A DNA stretch of 64,000 bases from Bosea sp. (in: a-proteobacteria) (GCF_023953965.1 NZ_JAMLIX010000001.1:2108501-2172500), one strand, 5' to 3'. Shown: positions 48,872 through 58,297, counted from the stretch's first letter. Numbers and translations are program-made. The notes: generated by a model not told the origin, from the letters alone.

Positions 48872-51800
48872 CCGCGCACCCTCCGCAGCAGCACAGGGGC
48901 GGAATGCTGCATCAGCTTGCCCGCCTTCTCGACGATTCCCGCCAGATCGGACTCGGTGGCCGGCAGGACATGCGCTTCCTCGCTCTCCGGCTGCGTCGCC
49001 TGCATCCGGGCGCGCAGGGCGGCCGTGGCGGCGGCATCGACCTCTCCAGCCGCGGAGGTCACGACCCCGTAGACGTCTCGGGCGGCCGCGATGCCGAGCA
49101 ATTCGTCGCGGACGTCGCGGCCGACCGCCTCCGGGTCCCTGTCGAGCGGGGAGCCATAGCCGCCACCACCGGACTGGCAGACCCGGATCACCATGCCCTT
49201 GCGCAGATGCACCTCGCCCTTGCCGGGCAGGAGCTGCGGTTCGCCATAGGGGTCGAGCAGGACGAAGGAGGGCGTGCCCGGCTGCCCGCCGGCGACGCCG
49301 TAGGGCAGGAACTTCCGGCGCTCGGAACGGTATTGCAGCCTGCCGGCATCGGCGAGGAAACGATATTCGCGCATCACCCCGATGCCGCCGCGGAAGCGCC
49401 CGGCCCCGCAGGCATCCGGCACATAGCTCCAGTGCTCGAGCCGGACGATGCCCTCCAGATCGACCACCTCGGCCGGGACCGCCGAGGCGTTGGCCAAAGC
49501 GAGCGAGGTGCCGTCCAGCCCGTCGGCGGCGGGCCTGGCGCCCCAGGAGCCGCGCAGCATGTCGACGAAGATGAACGGCTTGCCGGCCGGCGTGCGCCCG
49601 GAGAAGGTGTGCAGCAGCGAGCCGCCGTCGCCGGCAGCCATGATCCGACCCGGCAGCGCCTTGCCGAGCGCGCCGAACAGTGCGTCCATCAGCCGGTAGG
49701 TGGTGATGGCGCGGGCGGCGCCTGCTGCCGGGCTGCTGCCGTTGAGCACGGTGCCCTCCGGCGCGACGATGGTGATAGGCCGCATATAGCCGGAATTCGT
49801 CGCGGCGTGGGGCGGCATCAGGCAGCGGAAGGCGAGATAGGCCGTGCTCTTGGTGGCGGAGAGGGTGGCGTTGAGCGCGCCGGCGACCTGCGGAGCGCTG
49901 CCCGTGCAATCGACCAGCGCGTGGTCGCCGTCGATCGTGATCTTCACCGCGATGCGGATCGGCTCCTCGCTGATGCCGTCGTCGTCGAGGAAGTCCTCGA
50001 AGGCATAGCTTCCGTCGGGGATCGCCCGGATCGTGTCGCGCGCGATCGCCTCCGAGGCTTCGAGAAGCTGGTTCTCGTAGCGCTTGAGATGGGCGACGCC
50101 GTGGCGCGCCGCCAGGGCGGCATAGTCCTGCGCGCCGCGCTCGCAGGCGGAGAGCTGGGCGTCGATGTCGCCGCGCACCTTGTCCGGCACCCGGACATTG
50201 GCGAGCAGGATCGGCAGGATCGACGGATCGGCCTCGCCCCGCCGGAACAGCTTCAGCACCGGAATCCGCAGGCCCTCGGCGAAGGTCTCGGTGTTCAGCG
50301 GCGAGTTGCCGCCGGCCGTGTTGCCGCCGATGTCGAGATGGTGGACGATCGCGGCGGTGAAGGCGACGTGCCGGCCCTCGGCGAAGACGGGCTTCACCAG
50401 GAAGATGTCCGGCAGGTGCATGCCGCCGCCGAACGGGTCGTTCATGATGAAGACGTCGCCGTCATGGATGTCGCCGTCATAGCGGGCGATCACCGCCTCG
50501 ATCACGTCGGGCATCGCGCCCAGATGCAGCGGGATCGTCATGCCCTGCGCCAGGAGCCGGCCCTCAGCGTCGGCGAGCGCCGTCGAGAAGTCGCCGGTAT
50601 GCTTGACGTGATGCGAGCGGCAGGTGCGGATCAGCGTCAGCGCCATCTCGTCGGCCAGGGTCTCGAGGCCGTGGCGCACCAGCTCGCGCGTCACGCCGTC
50701 GAAGCGCTCGTCGCCGAAGGAGGCGGCGGCCTGCGTCGCGATGTCGATCGTGAGCGTGTTGTCGTCGCCGCGGGAGATCGTGGTTCCGGGCGGCACGACG
50801 ATGGTGGTATCGTATTGCTCGACGATCACCGGCCCCGCCAGCGGCTCGCGTCCGATGCCTTCGCGCGTCGTCACCGCCGCGTCGCGATAGCCGATCTCCG
50901 GGCCGCAATAGATGCGGCGGCGCTCGCCTGCGGCGACGCGGTGCGGGCGGTCCAGCGTGTAGCGCCGGAGCGCGGCGTCCCGATCCTGCACGATGCGCGC
51001 GGAAAGGCGCAGCGTCACGACCTCGACGGTCTCGGAGCGCATGCAATAGCCGAATATGCGCTGGTGCTCGTCGTGGAAGCGGCCGAGCACGGCGTTCAGA
51101 TCGCCCAGCGTCGCGACATCGTCGGAGAACCGGGTCGGGATCGTCGAGCCCTGGCCGCGATATTGCAGGTCGCCGTCGACGCGATAGGCGACGCGGACAT
51201 CGCCGTAGCCGGCTTCCTGCATATCGCGCGCGGCCATGGCGACGAGCTCCGCCAGCGTCGCCTCGATGCCGGTGCGGGTGGTTTCGTCGAGCACGCAATA
51301 GGTCGATCTGGAATAGCTGTGCTCGATCGGCGTATGCAGCAGCCCGTAGGCGCTGAACACGCCGGGCGTGAGCGCGACCACGACCTTGCGCATGCCGAGC
51401 TGGCGCCCCAGCTCGACGGCATGGACGGGGCCGTTGCCGCCGAAGCAGATCAGTGCCGCGTCGCGCGGGTCCTGCCCGCGCTCGGAGGAGATCGCGCGGA
51501 TGACCCGGATCATCCCGGCATTGGCGACCGCGACGATGCCGTAGGCGGCGTCCTCGATGCTGATGCCGAGCGGCTCGGCGACGACGCGGGCGATCGCCCG
51601 GCGCGCCGCCTCGACGTCGACCGGCAGCGTGCCCCCGACCAGATGCGTCTGGTTGAGATGGCCGAGCACCAGATTGGCGTCGGTGACGGTGGGCTCGGTG
51701 CCGCCCAGCCCGTAGCAGACCGGGCCGGGATTGGAGCCGGCGCTGCGCGGCCCGACCCGGATCGAGCGGCCCTCGTCGAGCCAGGCGATGCTGCCGCCGC

Positions 51801-52839
51801 CGACGCCGACCTCGGCGACGTCGATGGAGGGCGTGCCGATCGTGTAGCCGCCGCCGGTGGTCAGGCGGCTGAAGCTCGAGATGCCGGCGCCGACCTCCAG
51901 GCTGCCGATCCGGCTGGCCTCGCCGCCCTCGATCAGCGCGGCCTTGGCGGTGGTGCCGCCCATGTCGAAGGTGATGGCCTTGGAGGCGCCGGCCTGCATG
52001 GCGGTGGCGACGCCGCCGATGACGCCCGCGGCCGGGCCGGATTCGATGATGTTGACCGGCCGCTCGCACGCGATCATGGCGCTGATGATGCCGCCGTTCG
52101 ACTGCATGGTGAGCAGCGGCGCCATGATGCCCATGCCGGCGAGGCGCGACTTCAGGCTCGCCAGATAAAGCTGCATCACCGGCCGGACATAGGCGTTGAC
52201 GCAGGTCGTGCTGGTGCGCTCGTACTCCTTCACCTCGGGCAGCACGTCGGAGGAGAGCGAGATCGAGGCGTCGGGCAGGCGCTCGCGCAGGATCTGGCCG
52301 ATGCGCTGCTCATGGACGGGGTTGGCGAAGGCGTTGATCAGGCAGACCGCGAAGGAGTCGACCTTCTCGGCCACCAGCCGGTCGATCGCGGCATGGACGG
52401 AGCCTTCGTCGAGAGGCCGGATGACGGCGCCGTGCGCGTCGATGCGCTCGCCGACTTCGCGGCGCAGATAACGTTCGACCAGGATGGGTGGCTTCACCCA
52501 GTCGAGATTGTACATGTCCGGGCGGCGGTGCCGGCGCATGTCGAGCACGTCGCGGAAGCCCGCGGTGGTGATCAGGCCGGTCCGTGCGCCCTTGCCTTCG
52601 AGGATGGCGTTGGTCGCGACCGTCGTCGCATGGACGATCTCGGTCACCGAGGCGGCCGGCAACTCCGCCCGCTTCAGGATGACCTCGATCCCTTTCGCGA
52701 TCGAGCGGCTGTAATCCTCGGTCGAGGACAGCACCTTCTCGACGAAGAGCACGCCGTCGGAGCGCACGCCGACGAGATCGGTGAAGGTGCCGCCGATATC
52801 GACGCCGATACGGATGTCGTGGGACTGGGACGGGCTCAC
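48868..52839 (-). CDS. Hydantoinase A/B fusion (5-oxoprolinase-like, ATP-dependent)
   Basis: A 1323-residue protein uniting HyuA and HyuB, as in eukaryotic 5-oxoprolinase. The HyuA part begins IRIGVDIGGTFTDLVGV (ATP-binding fold) and continues with ITFDMGGTTAKAALIEGG and GGGSIAWLDEG; the HyuB part begins near residue 705 and contains RTCRSHHVKHTGDFSTAL, VFIMNDPFGGGMHLPDI and HHLDIGGNTAGGNSP. These enzymes open cyclic imides or lactams using ATP. Translation starts at a GTG overlapping the ligase stop (GTGA). With an acyl-CoA ligase and hydratase upstream, a ring-opened acid may be activated and degraded. Confidence 0.9.
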   Translation of the reverse strand: MSPSQSHDIRIGVDIGGTFTDLVGVRSDGVLFVEKVLSSTEDYSRSIAKGIEVILKRAELPAASVTEIVHATTVATNAILEGKGARTGLITTAGFRDVLDMRRHRRPDMYNLDWVKPPILVERYLRREVGERIDAHGAVIRPLDEGSVHAAIDRLVAEKVDSFAVCLINAFANPVHEQRIGQILRERLPDASISLSSDVLPEVKEYERTSTTCVNAYVRPVMQLYLASLKSRLAGMGIMAPLLTMQSNGGIISAMIACERPVNIIESGPAAGVIGGVATAMQAGASKAITFDMGGTTAKAALIEGGEASRIGSLEVGAGISSFSRLTTGGGYTIGTPSIDVAEVGVGGGSIAWLDEGRSIRVGPRSAGSNPGPVCYGLGGTEPTVTDANLVLGHLNQTHLVGGTLPVDVEAARRAIARVVAEPLGISIEDAAYGIVAVANAGMIRVIRAISSERGQDPRDAALICFGGNGPVHAVELGRQLGMRKVVVALTPGVFSAYGLLHTPIEHSYSRSTYCVLDETTRTGIEATLAELVAMAARDMQEAGYGDVRVAYRVDGDLQYRGQGSTIPTRFSDDVATLGDLNAVLGRFHDEHQRIFGYCMRSETVEVVTLRLSARIVQDRDAALRRYTLDRPHRVAAGERRRIYCGPEIGYRDAAVTTREGIGREPLAGPVIVEQYDTTIVVPPGTTISRGDDNTLTIDIATQAAASFGDERFDGVTRELVRHGLETLADEMALTLIRTCRSHHVKHTGDFSTALADAEGRLLAQGMTIPLHLGAMPDVIEAVIARYDGDIHDGDVFIMNDPFGGGMHLPDIFLVKPVFAEGRHVAFTAAIVHHLDIGGNTAGGNSPLNTETFAEGLRIPVLKLFRRGEADPSILPILLANVRVPDKVRGDIDAQLSACERGAQDYAALAARHGVAHLKRYENQLLEASEAIARDTIRAIPDGSYAFEDFLDDDGISEEPIRIAVKITIDGDHALVDCTGSAPQVAGALNATLSATKSTAYLAFRCLMPPHAATNSGYMRPITIVAPEGTVLNGSSPAAGAARAITTYRLMDALFGALGKALPGRIMAAGDGGSLLHTFSGRTPAGKPFIFVDMLRGSWGARPAADGLDGTSLALANASAVPAEVVDLEGIVRLEHWSYVPDACGAGRFRGGIGVMREYRFLADAGRLQYRSERRKFLPYGVAGGQPGTPSFVLLDPYGEPQLLPGKGEVHLRKGMVIRVCQSGGGGYGSPLDRDPEAVGRDVRDELLGIAAARDVYGVVTSAAGEVDAAATAALRARMQATQPESEEAHVLPATESDLAGIVEKAGKLMQHSAPVLLRRVRG

Positions 52840-54410
52840 GAGCGCATCTCCGCAGAAACCAGGGCAAATTTTTCAACAGCTGAACGTGCGCCGCGATCCC
52901 AGCAATCCGTGGTGGCCTTCGACAAGCTGTGCTTCATGATACGCTCGCTGGGGGTTCGCTCGAAGCCATCGACCGTCGCGATGTAACGCGGGTTCTGGTA
53001 GGGCGCGAGGCGCTCTTCGAGCCAATCGGAAAGGGCGGCGGGATCGACCTCGCAGTCCGGTTTGGGTTTGACGAAAAGCTTGATGTCCTGCTCGCCGAGC
53101 TCGCTCGGCACGCCGATCATCGCGCAATCCTCCACCGTGGGGTGCTGCGCCGCGACATGCTCGACTTCCCATGCCGAGACGTTCTCACCCTTGCAGCGCA
53201 CGCTATCGCCCTTGCGCCCGTGGAAATGCAGATCGCCGGTCTCATCCCAGCTCCCGACGTCGCCGGTCCGGAACAGTCCGTCGCGGAAAGCCGCCGCCGT
53301 CGCCTCGGCATTGTCGAGATAGCCTGCGAAAAGGGCGCCCGGCCGCTTGGCGCGCACGGCGATCTCGCCGCGCCGGCCCGGAGCGGCGGGGAGCCCGTCA
53401 TCGCCCAGCAGGACCACGTCGAACCATGGCAGGGGCTTGCCCACGGCCCCCACCGTGCCGCCGATGTTGCAGGTCGCGATGCTGGAGGTCTCCGTCATGC
53501 CGTAGCATTCGTGGATGGCGACGCCGAAGCGCTGCCGGAAAAGCCGCCAGATATCGGGCGGACAGCCGCCGCCCCAGGCGATCCGCACGCCATGGGTCAG
53601 GTCGTCGGATCGCGGCGGCTGCTTCAGCAGCATCTGGAGGATGCCGCCGAGGTAATGGATATGCGTGGCCTTCTCGTCGCGAACCTGCTCCCAGAAGCGG
53701 CTCGCGCTGAACGAGGGCACCATCGCCAGCCTGACCTCCTCCAGCAGCGGCAGCGCCAGGAGCTGCGCGCCGCCGATATGGAACAGGGGTTCCCAGACGA
53801 ACAGAACGTCGCCCGGGCGAACGGCCGAGACGATCGCCGCCGCCTCCGCCGCCACACGCAGCATCGCATGGGAAACCTCCACGCCCTTCGGCCGCCCGGT
53901 CGTTCCGGAGGTGTACATCAGCGCGAAGGGGGCCGACGGGCCGGGTGGCTCTTCCGCGAAGACCGCGTCGCCGGACAATATCGCACCGAGCGGAGTGGCG
54001 CCTCCGGCCGCCGTGTCCGCGATGAGGGGAACCCCTTCGAGGCGGGCTCCGCTCGCGGCGATCTCGGGCAGGAGATCGGCGTCGGCGGCGACGAGCCGCG
54101 GGGTGCTGCTTTCCAGGAGGTACTTCAGCCCGGCGCCCCGCTGACGGGGATTGGCCGGGACCCAGACCACGCCGGCCTTCGCCAGGCCGAACAGCAGCGG
54201 CAGGACGGCGAGCGCGTTGCGCATCATCACGACGGCCCGGTCGCCTCGGCCCAATCCCTGCCGCCGCAGCGTCGCGGCACAGGAATCGGACTGACGATCG
54301 AGCTCGCGGAAGGTCAGCGACGCGCCCTCGAAGCTGGCGAAGACGCGGTCCGGCTCGGCATCGGCCCGCCGCCGAAGCAGATCGACGAACCCTTGCAGGG
54401 CGCCGGTCAT
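52836..54410 (-). CDS. AMP-dependent acyl-CoA synthetase/ligase
   Basis: A 524-residue adenylate-forming enzyme. The phosphate loop YTSGTTGRPKGVEVSH, A5-type YGMTETSS, A7/A8 LFRTGDVGSWDE and GRKGDSVRCKGENVSAWEVE, and the C-terminal catalytic lysine region TPSERIMKHSL are all present. It would activate a carboxylic acid to its CoA thioester. ATG 54410 follows GAGGG; an earlier in-frame Met would overlap the hydratase gene. CaiC-like ligases are the nearest general type by eye. Confidence 0.9.
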   Translation of the reverse strand: MTGALQGFVDLLRRRADAEPDRVFASFEGASLTFRELDRQSDSCAATLRRQGLGRGDRAVVMMRNALAVLPLLFGLAKAGVVWVPANPRQRGAGLKYLLESSTPRLVAADADLLPEIAASGARLEGVPLIADTAAGGATPLGAILSGDAVFAEEPPGPSAPFALMYTSGTTGRPKGVEVSHAMLRVAAEAAAIVSAVRPGDVLFVWEPLFHIGGAQLLALPLLEEVRLAMVPSFSASRFWEQVRDEKATHIHYLGGILQMLLKQPPRSDDLTHGVRIAWGGGCPPDIWRLFRQRFGVAIHECYGMTETSSIATCNIGGTVGAVGKPLPWFDVVLLGDDGLPAAPGRRGEIAVRAKRPGALFAGYLDNAEATAAAFRDGLFRTGDVGSWDETGDLHFHGRKGDSVRCKGENVSAWEVEHVAAQHPTVEDCAMIGVPSELGEQDIKLFVKPKPDCEVDPAALSDWLEERLAPYQNPRYIATVDGFERTPSERIMKHSLSKATTDCWDRGARSAVEKFALVSAEMRS

Positions 54411-54420
54411 GGCGAAACCC

Positions 54421-55185
54421 TCACGCTCGCGCTCCGCGATCGAGGAATTTCTCCATCTGCCGGCCCGGCTCGCCGGATCCATAGGATTCACGATGGTAAC
54501 GGATCGCCGCGGCGATGCAGGCTCGGAAGCCGGGCTCGCTCATCTCCCGCAACCACTGCTTGTCCAGCCGCATGGCGAGCGCGGCCTTGCCGCTGAGTTC
54601 GCGCGCCAGCGCCAGCGCCTCGTCGAGAACCTGCTCGCGCGGCACCAGACGATTGATGATGCCGATCCGGAAGCACTCCTCCGCCGGCATCAGGCGCCCG
54701 GACAGCGCCAGATCCGTCGTGCGCGCCACCCCGAGGATCTCGCGCATGATCCAGGGACCGGTGATGCTGGCGATGCCGGCGTTGATCTCGGGCTGCCCCA
54801 TGCGGACCTCGGCATGCCCGATGCGGAAATCGGCCAGCAGGGCGACCTGGAAGGCCGAGCCGACCGCGAGCCCGTTCAGGGCGACGACGAAGGGCTTCGG
54901 CAGCGAGCGGATGGTGTCGTAGAGCGTCTCCCATTCCCGGATCCAGCTCTCGGCCCGCTCGGCGTCGAAGCTCCTGGCCTCGCGCAGATCCTGGCCGGCG
55001 CAGAAGGCGCGTTCCCCGGTCCCGGTCAGGACGATGGCGCGCACCTGCGGATCGTCTCCCGCGCGGCGCAGCGCGTCGACGAGGCGCGCTCGCATCGGCG
55101 CGTCCCAGGCGTTGAGGATTTCGGGCTTGGCGAGCCGGATCAGTGCAATCTCGCCCCGCGCTTCTTCCACCACTCCGTCCGTCAT
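54421..55185 (-). CDS. Enoyl-CoA hydratase/isomerase family protein
   Basis: A 254-residue crotonase-fold enzyme. Oxyanion-hole segments are AFCAGQDLREA and VVALNGLAVGSAFQVALLAD; a glutamate in MGQPEINAGIASITG sits where the catalytic Glu is expected. It is the promoter-proximal gene of the minus-strand operon, facing the IclR gene. It likely hydrates or isomerises the CoA ester made by the ligase. Confidence 0.9.
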   Translation of the reverse strand: MTDGVVEEARGEIALIRLAKPEILNAWDAPMRARLVDALRRAGDDPQVRAIVLTGTGERAFCAGQDLREARSFDAERAESWIREWETLYDTIRSLPKPFVVALNGLAVGSAFQVALLADFRIGHAEVRMGQPEINAGIASITGPWIMREILGVARTTDLALSGRLMPAEECFRIGIINRLVPREQVLDEALALARELSGKAALAMRLDKQWLREMSEPGFRACIAAAIRYHRESYGSGEPGRQMEKFLDRGARA

Positions 55186-55248
55186 GATGAAATCAGCCTC
55201 CAGTTATCGTATTGCAATGAGATACAATATAGCGTATTATAATCTTGC

Positions 55249-55265
55249 TTGAATTGTCAATTCAA
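55249..55265. promoter_or_regulatory. Palindrome in the IclR divergent promoter
   Basis: TTGAATTGTCAATTCAA has perfect eight-base arms about a single T. It lies 20 bases before the IclR start in a 100-base AT-rich gap shared with the hydratase operon. Nearby GTATTGCAATGAGATAC (55209-55225) is a second, partial dyad. Both are candidates for IclR binding and autoregulation. Confidence 0.6.
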
Positions 55266-55285
55266 ACCTAGTTGGGGGATGGCTC

Positions 55286-56116
55286 ATGGTGGGACGATCT
55301 GGATCCGAGCGCCGGGAGAAGAAGACGGCCGACGCCGCGGGCGAGCGTCACGACCCGCTGACGGTCCGCTCCGTCGAGAAGGCCTTTCGTGTCCTGGCCG
55401 CGTTCAGCCCGGCTCATCCGACGCTGAGCCTGACGGAGATCGCCAAGGCGGCCGATCTCGACAAGAGCGCGGCACAGCGCTTCGCCCATACCCTGACCAA
55501 GCTCGGCTACATGAAGAAAAACGAGAACAACCGCCGCCTCGAGCTGACGTCGAAGACGCTGACGATGGGGTCCAACTACGTTCGATCCAACACGCTGATC
55601 ACGAAGTCGATCCCCTATCTGCTCCACCTCAGCCGGGAGACCGAGGAGACCATCAATCTCACCGTTCTGGACGGCACGGATATCATCTTCGTTTCACGGT
55701 TTCTCAGCCGGCATGTCCTGGCGAACGATGTCGTGGTCGGCGCGAAGATGCCCGCCTTCTGTACGGCGCCGGGCATCGCCATGCTCTCCCGCATGGCGCC
55801 GGCTGCGGCCCGCGCCGTCCTGGAACAGAGCGATCTCAAACCCTACACGGCCTCGACGACCTACATGCTCGATGCGCTGATCGGGAAGATCGAAGCCTCG
55901 GCCGCCCAGGGCTACGCGACGGCTTTCGAGGAATTCTATCACGGCGATCTGTCGATCGCGGCCGCCGTCCTGGACGCGAAGGCCCAGCCCCTCTGCGCCT
56001 TCAACATCAGCGTGTCGAGCACCCGCTACACGCCGGAGGAGGCGAAAGCCCGTTTCGCGCCCCTCGTCGTGGCCGCGGCCGCATCCGTTTCGCAAAACGT
56101 CGCCAGCCTCGTCTGA
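55286..56116 (+). CDS. IclR-family transcriptional regulator
   Basis: A 276-residue IclR regulator. Its winged HTH (RSVEKAFRVLAAFSPAHPTL, LTEIAKAADLDKSAAQRFAH) spans about residues 31-95, and an effector-binding domain (ETINLTVLDGTDIIFVSRF, AFCTAPGIAMLSRM) follows. It is divergent from the hydratase/ligase/hydantoinase/ABC operon and probably controls it according to the imported compound or a CoA product. Confidence 0.92.
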   Translation: MVGRSGSERREKKTADAAGERHDPLTVRSVEKAFRVLAAFSPAHPTLSLTEIAKAADLDKSAAQRFAHTLTKLGYMKKNENNRRLELTSKTLTMGSNYVRSNTLITKSIPYLLHLSRETEETINLTVLDGTDIIFVSRFLSRHVLANDVVVGAKMPAFCTAPGIAMLSRMAPAAARAVLEQSDLKPYTASTTYMLDALIGKIEASAAQGYATAFEEFYHGDLSIAAAVLDAKAQPLCAFNISVSSTRYTPEEAKARFAPLVVAAAASVSQNVASLV

Positions 56117-56173
56117 AGTCGTCGCGGAAATCGGTCTTCCTGACCGCCGCCCGGAGATCCCGCCGGCCTGCTT

Positions 56174-56334
56174 CCGCATCGGTGCAGGCCGAGGCGATGA
56201 TGCTGGAGGCCACGCCGGTGATCCCGTGCTTCTGCTCCAACCTCCAGAACCTCGCGGTGTACAAGCCGACCGGGTTCGAGCAACTCCCCCACGGCAATTA
56301 CGGCGACCAGTTCGCCACGCTGGATCTCAGCTGA
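56174..56334 (+). pseudogene. Possible C-terminal remnant of a peptide-type ABC binding protein
   Basis: A short frame ending at TGA 56332-56334 reads VQAEAMMLEATPVIPCFCSN then LQNLAVYKPTGFEQLPHGNY. The A-E-A-x-M-L-E-x-x-P-V-I-P pattern, followed by a Val/Lys-Pro turn, is how oligopeptide-binding proteins (SBP_bac_5) end. No start or upstream domain exists. It lies between the IclR and GntR genes. The match is short and could be accidental. Confidence 0.4.
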
Positions 56335-56611
56335 ACCGCCTTGTCCCGGCATCGGGCCGAAAGGCGCCGGCCTATCGAGAATTCCGACCTGATACAGGCG
56401 CCGAAAGGGCCTCGATGTTCGCCTGGGTGTCGTTGCCTGCGGCACTTGCGCATCTCGGGCGCCCGGGGTCTTCTCGGGAGTCGTTCACGTCAAAATCGCA
56501 TCGCCGCGAGCCCGGCGTCCATCTCAAAGCGGCCCGACCGTGGCCCTTGCCGGCGCGGTATTATATCATGGTTTCTCACAGATTTTCACAGATGAGAGAT
56601 CGAGGATCTGC
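56335..56611 (+). promoter_or_regulatory. GntR upstream region
   Basis: No gene is recognised in these 277 bases. The last 50 hold an AT-rich TATTATATCATGG and two direct copies of TCACAGAT (from 56577 and 56586), bounded by TCTCA (56574-56578) and TGAGA (56593-56597). These are candidate promoter and operator elements for the GntR gene; GAGGA at 56602-56606 is its ribosome site. Confidence 0.4.
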
Positions 56612-57349
56612 ATGACCGTGGATACAGGGCCGTTGCGCCCTTCGGGCCGCCCGAAAGGCACTGGCAGCCAAGTCGTCTATGACGAGCTCCGCAGCCAGAT
56701 CTTGATGATGGAAATGAGACCGGGCGCGCTATTGGATGAGCTGGCCCTCGTGCAATCATTCGGGCTTTCACGCACTCCCGTTCGGGAAGCGCTGATCCGG
56801 CTCGAGGCGGACGGACTCGTCGAGATCGTCGCAAACCGGGGCGCACGGGTGTCACCGATCGATTTCGACAGCGTCGGCGAGCTTTTCGAGGCTCTCGACC
56901 TCTATTCGCGTGCGATCTGCCACCTGGCGGCCCGCCGCCCCAATAAAGTGGCGCTGACCGCGGCCAGAAAGATAAACGTCGACTTCGCTGACGCGGCGCG
57001 GCGCAATGATTTCCGCGCGATGGGAGAAGCCAATTGGCGGTTTCACGATGAGCTCGGTCGCGCTGCGGGCAACCGCTACCTCGCCGAGGCTCAAACGCGC
57101 ACATTGAATGCAACGATGCGCTTCGCCTACCTGGTCCATTCCGCGGCTGTCACCCGTAGCCAGAGCTATCGATCCTATTTCGATCGTCTCGTCGAGGAAC
57201 ATGAGCAGATTCTCGATGAAATCGAAACAGGAAACGCCGTATCCGCCGAAGCCTTGGCCGGCCGCCATACCCGGCTTTTCCAGGAGAATGTGGCGGCTTA
57301 CATGAAGCAGAATGATCTGTTAAGCGTTAGCGTAGTCCCTACCTCATGA
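56612..57349 (+). CDS. GntR-family regulator with FCD domain
   Basis: A 245-residue FadR-subfamily GntR protein. HTH: VVYDELRSQILMMEMRPGAL and FGLSRTPVREALIRLEADGL (residues about 22-80). The FCD effector domain carries an Asp/His set (DELGRAAGNRYLAEA, EEHEQILDEIETGNA, AGRHTRLFQ). Its 3' end faces the end of the Liv-type operon with 39 bases between stops. By proximity it is the likely controller of the AtuA/Liv operon, although that promoter lies over 6 kb away. Confidence 0.9.
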   Translation: MTVDTGPLRPSGRPKGTGSQVVYDELRSQILMMEMRPGALLDELALVQSFGLSRTPVREALIRLEADGLVEIVANRGARVSPIDFDSVGELFEALDLYSRAICHLAARRPNKVALTAARKINVDFADAARRNDFRAMGEANWRFHDELGRAAGNRYLAEAQTRTLNATMRFAYLVHSAAVTRSQSYRSYFDRLVEEHEQILDEIETGNAVSAEALAGRHTRLFQENVAAYMKQNDLLSVSVVPTS

Positions 57350-57388
57350 AATACTTCATGCCGGCAAGTCTGCCTGGGTGGTCGGCAC

Positions 57389-58288
57389 TTATTCCGGGCC
57401 ATACGCCGGCCTTGCCTCCGGGAGAACGCCTCGGGGCCTAAAGCGGAGCACCAGGAGGAAGCAAACGCCAATAATGAATTGCCTGCCGGCGCCGATCTGA
57501 ACGGCCGACAGGCCAGGCAGGGACGAGATCGCAAAGCGGGCGCTTTCATCGAAAAGAACGAGCAGGAATGTTCCGAGGACTACACCAAAATTATTGCCTT
57601 TCCCGCCGAGGCTTATTGCAAAGAATATATAGATAAGCCTCTGTGTTCCAAATGTATCTGGCGATACAAATCCGATATAGTGCGCGTATATTGCGCCGGA
57701 CAGCCCCATGAGGCCCGCGCCGATCGCCAGCGCGACCATCTGAAACTGGACAACGTTCTTCCCAGCGGCTGCGACGACCGGCGCGTCGTCACGAATAGCG
57801 CGGAGCACTCGGCCGAATGGAGCGCCGCGAAGCCGCTCCAGGAGGAAGAGCGCTGCACAAACGGTCAAGAGCACGAAAGCAAAATAACAGTAGCCGAACG
57901 CTGGCCCCAGCACATCGAGACCGGGCTGCGGAATCTGGGCGAGGCCATCCGTACCGTTCGTAAGCCACACCTCGTTCTCAGCGACCAAGCGCACCGTTTC
58001 TGCGAATCCTAGCGTAACAATAGCAAGATAATCATCTTTGACCCGCACGACACCCAAGGTTGTGGCAGCGCCGACTCCAGCCGTGATCAGAACAGCGATC
58101 AGTGCCGATAGCGGCACCGGAATACCCAGCTCAAGCGAGAGAATAGCGGAAGCATATGCGCCAAAAGCATAGTAGCCAATTACGCCAAGGTTGACCATGC
58201 CGGTCATGCCCCAGATTATATTGAGGCCAAGCGCAATCAGGGCGTAGATGCCTGCGAATGTCCCCGCGGCTGTGAGATAATTCAGCAT
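57389..58288 (-). CDS. livM: Branched-chain amino acid-type ABC permease LivM
   Basis: A 299-residue permease with about eight to ten spans and the LivM-typical GLNIIWGMTGMVNLGVIGYYA and LRAIRDDAPVVAAAGKNVVQ. It is the last gene of the minus-strand operon. Base composition is markedly lower in G+C than nearby genes (runs such as AAAATTATTGCC and AAGAATATATAGATAAGCC), shared with the adjacent livH. Confidence 0.9.
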   Translation of the reverse strand: MLNYLTAAGTFAGIYALIALGLNIIWGMTGMVNLGVIGYYAFGAYASAILSLELGIPVPLSALIAVLITAGVGAATTLGVVRVKDDYLAIVTLGFAETVRLVAENEVWLTNGTDGLAQIPQPGLDVLGPAFGYCYFAFVLLTVCAALFLLERLRGAPFGRVLRAIRDDAPVVAAAGKNVVQFQMVALAIGAGLMGLSGAIYAHYIGFVSPDTFGTQRLIYIFFAISLGGKGNNFGVVLGTFLLVLFDESARFAISSLPGLSAVQIGAGRQFIIGVCFLLVLRFRPRGVLPEARPAYGPE

Positions 58289-58297
58289 TGCCTGCTC

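Noticed and set aside
48847..52986. A 1379-codon open frame on the plus strand opposite the hydantoinase fusion
   Set aside because: It mirrors the fusion gene in a GC-rich sequence where third-position bias leaves the complementary frame open. It lacks any family motif, is low-complexity in Asp/Arg/His/Ala/Gly, and the minus-strand protein is fully conserved.
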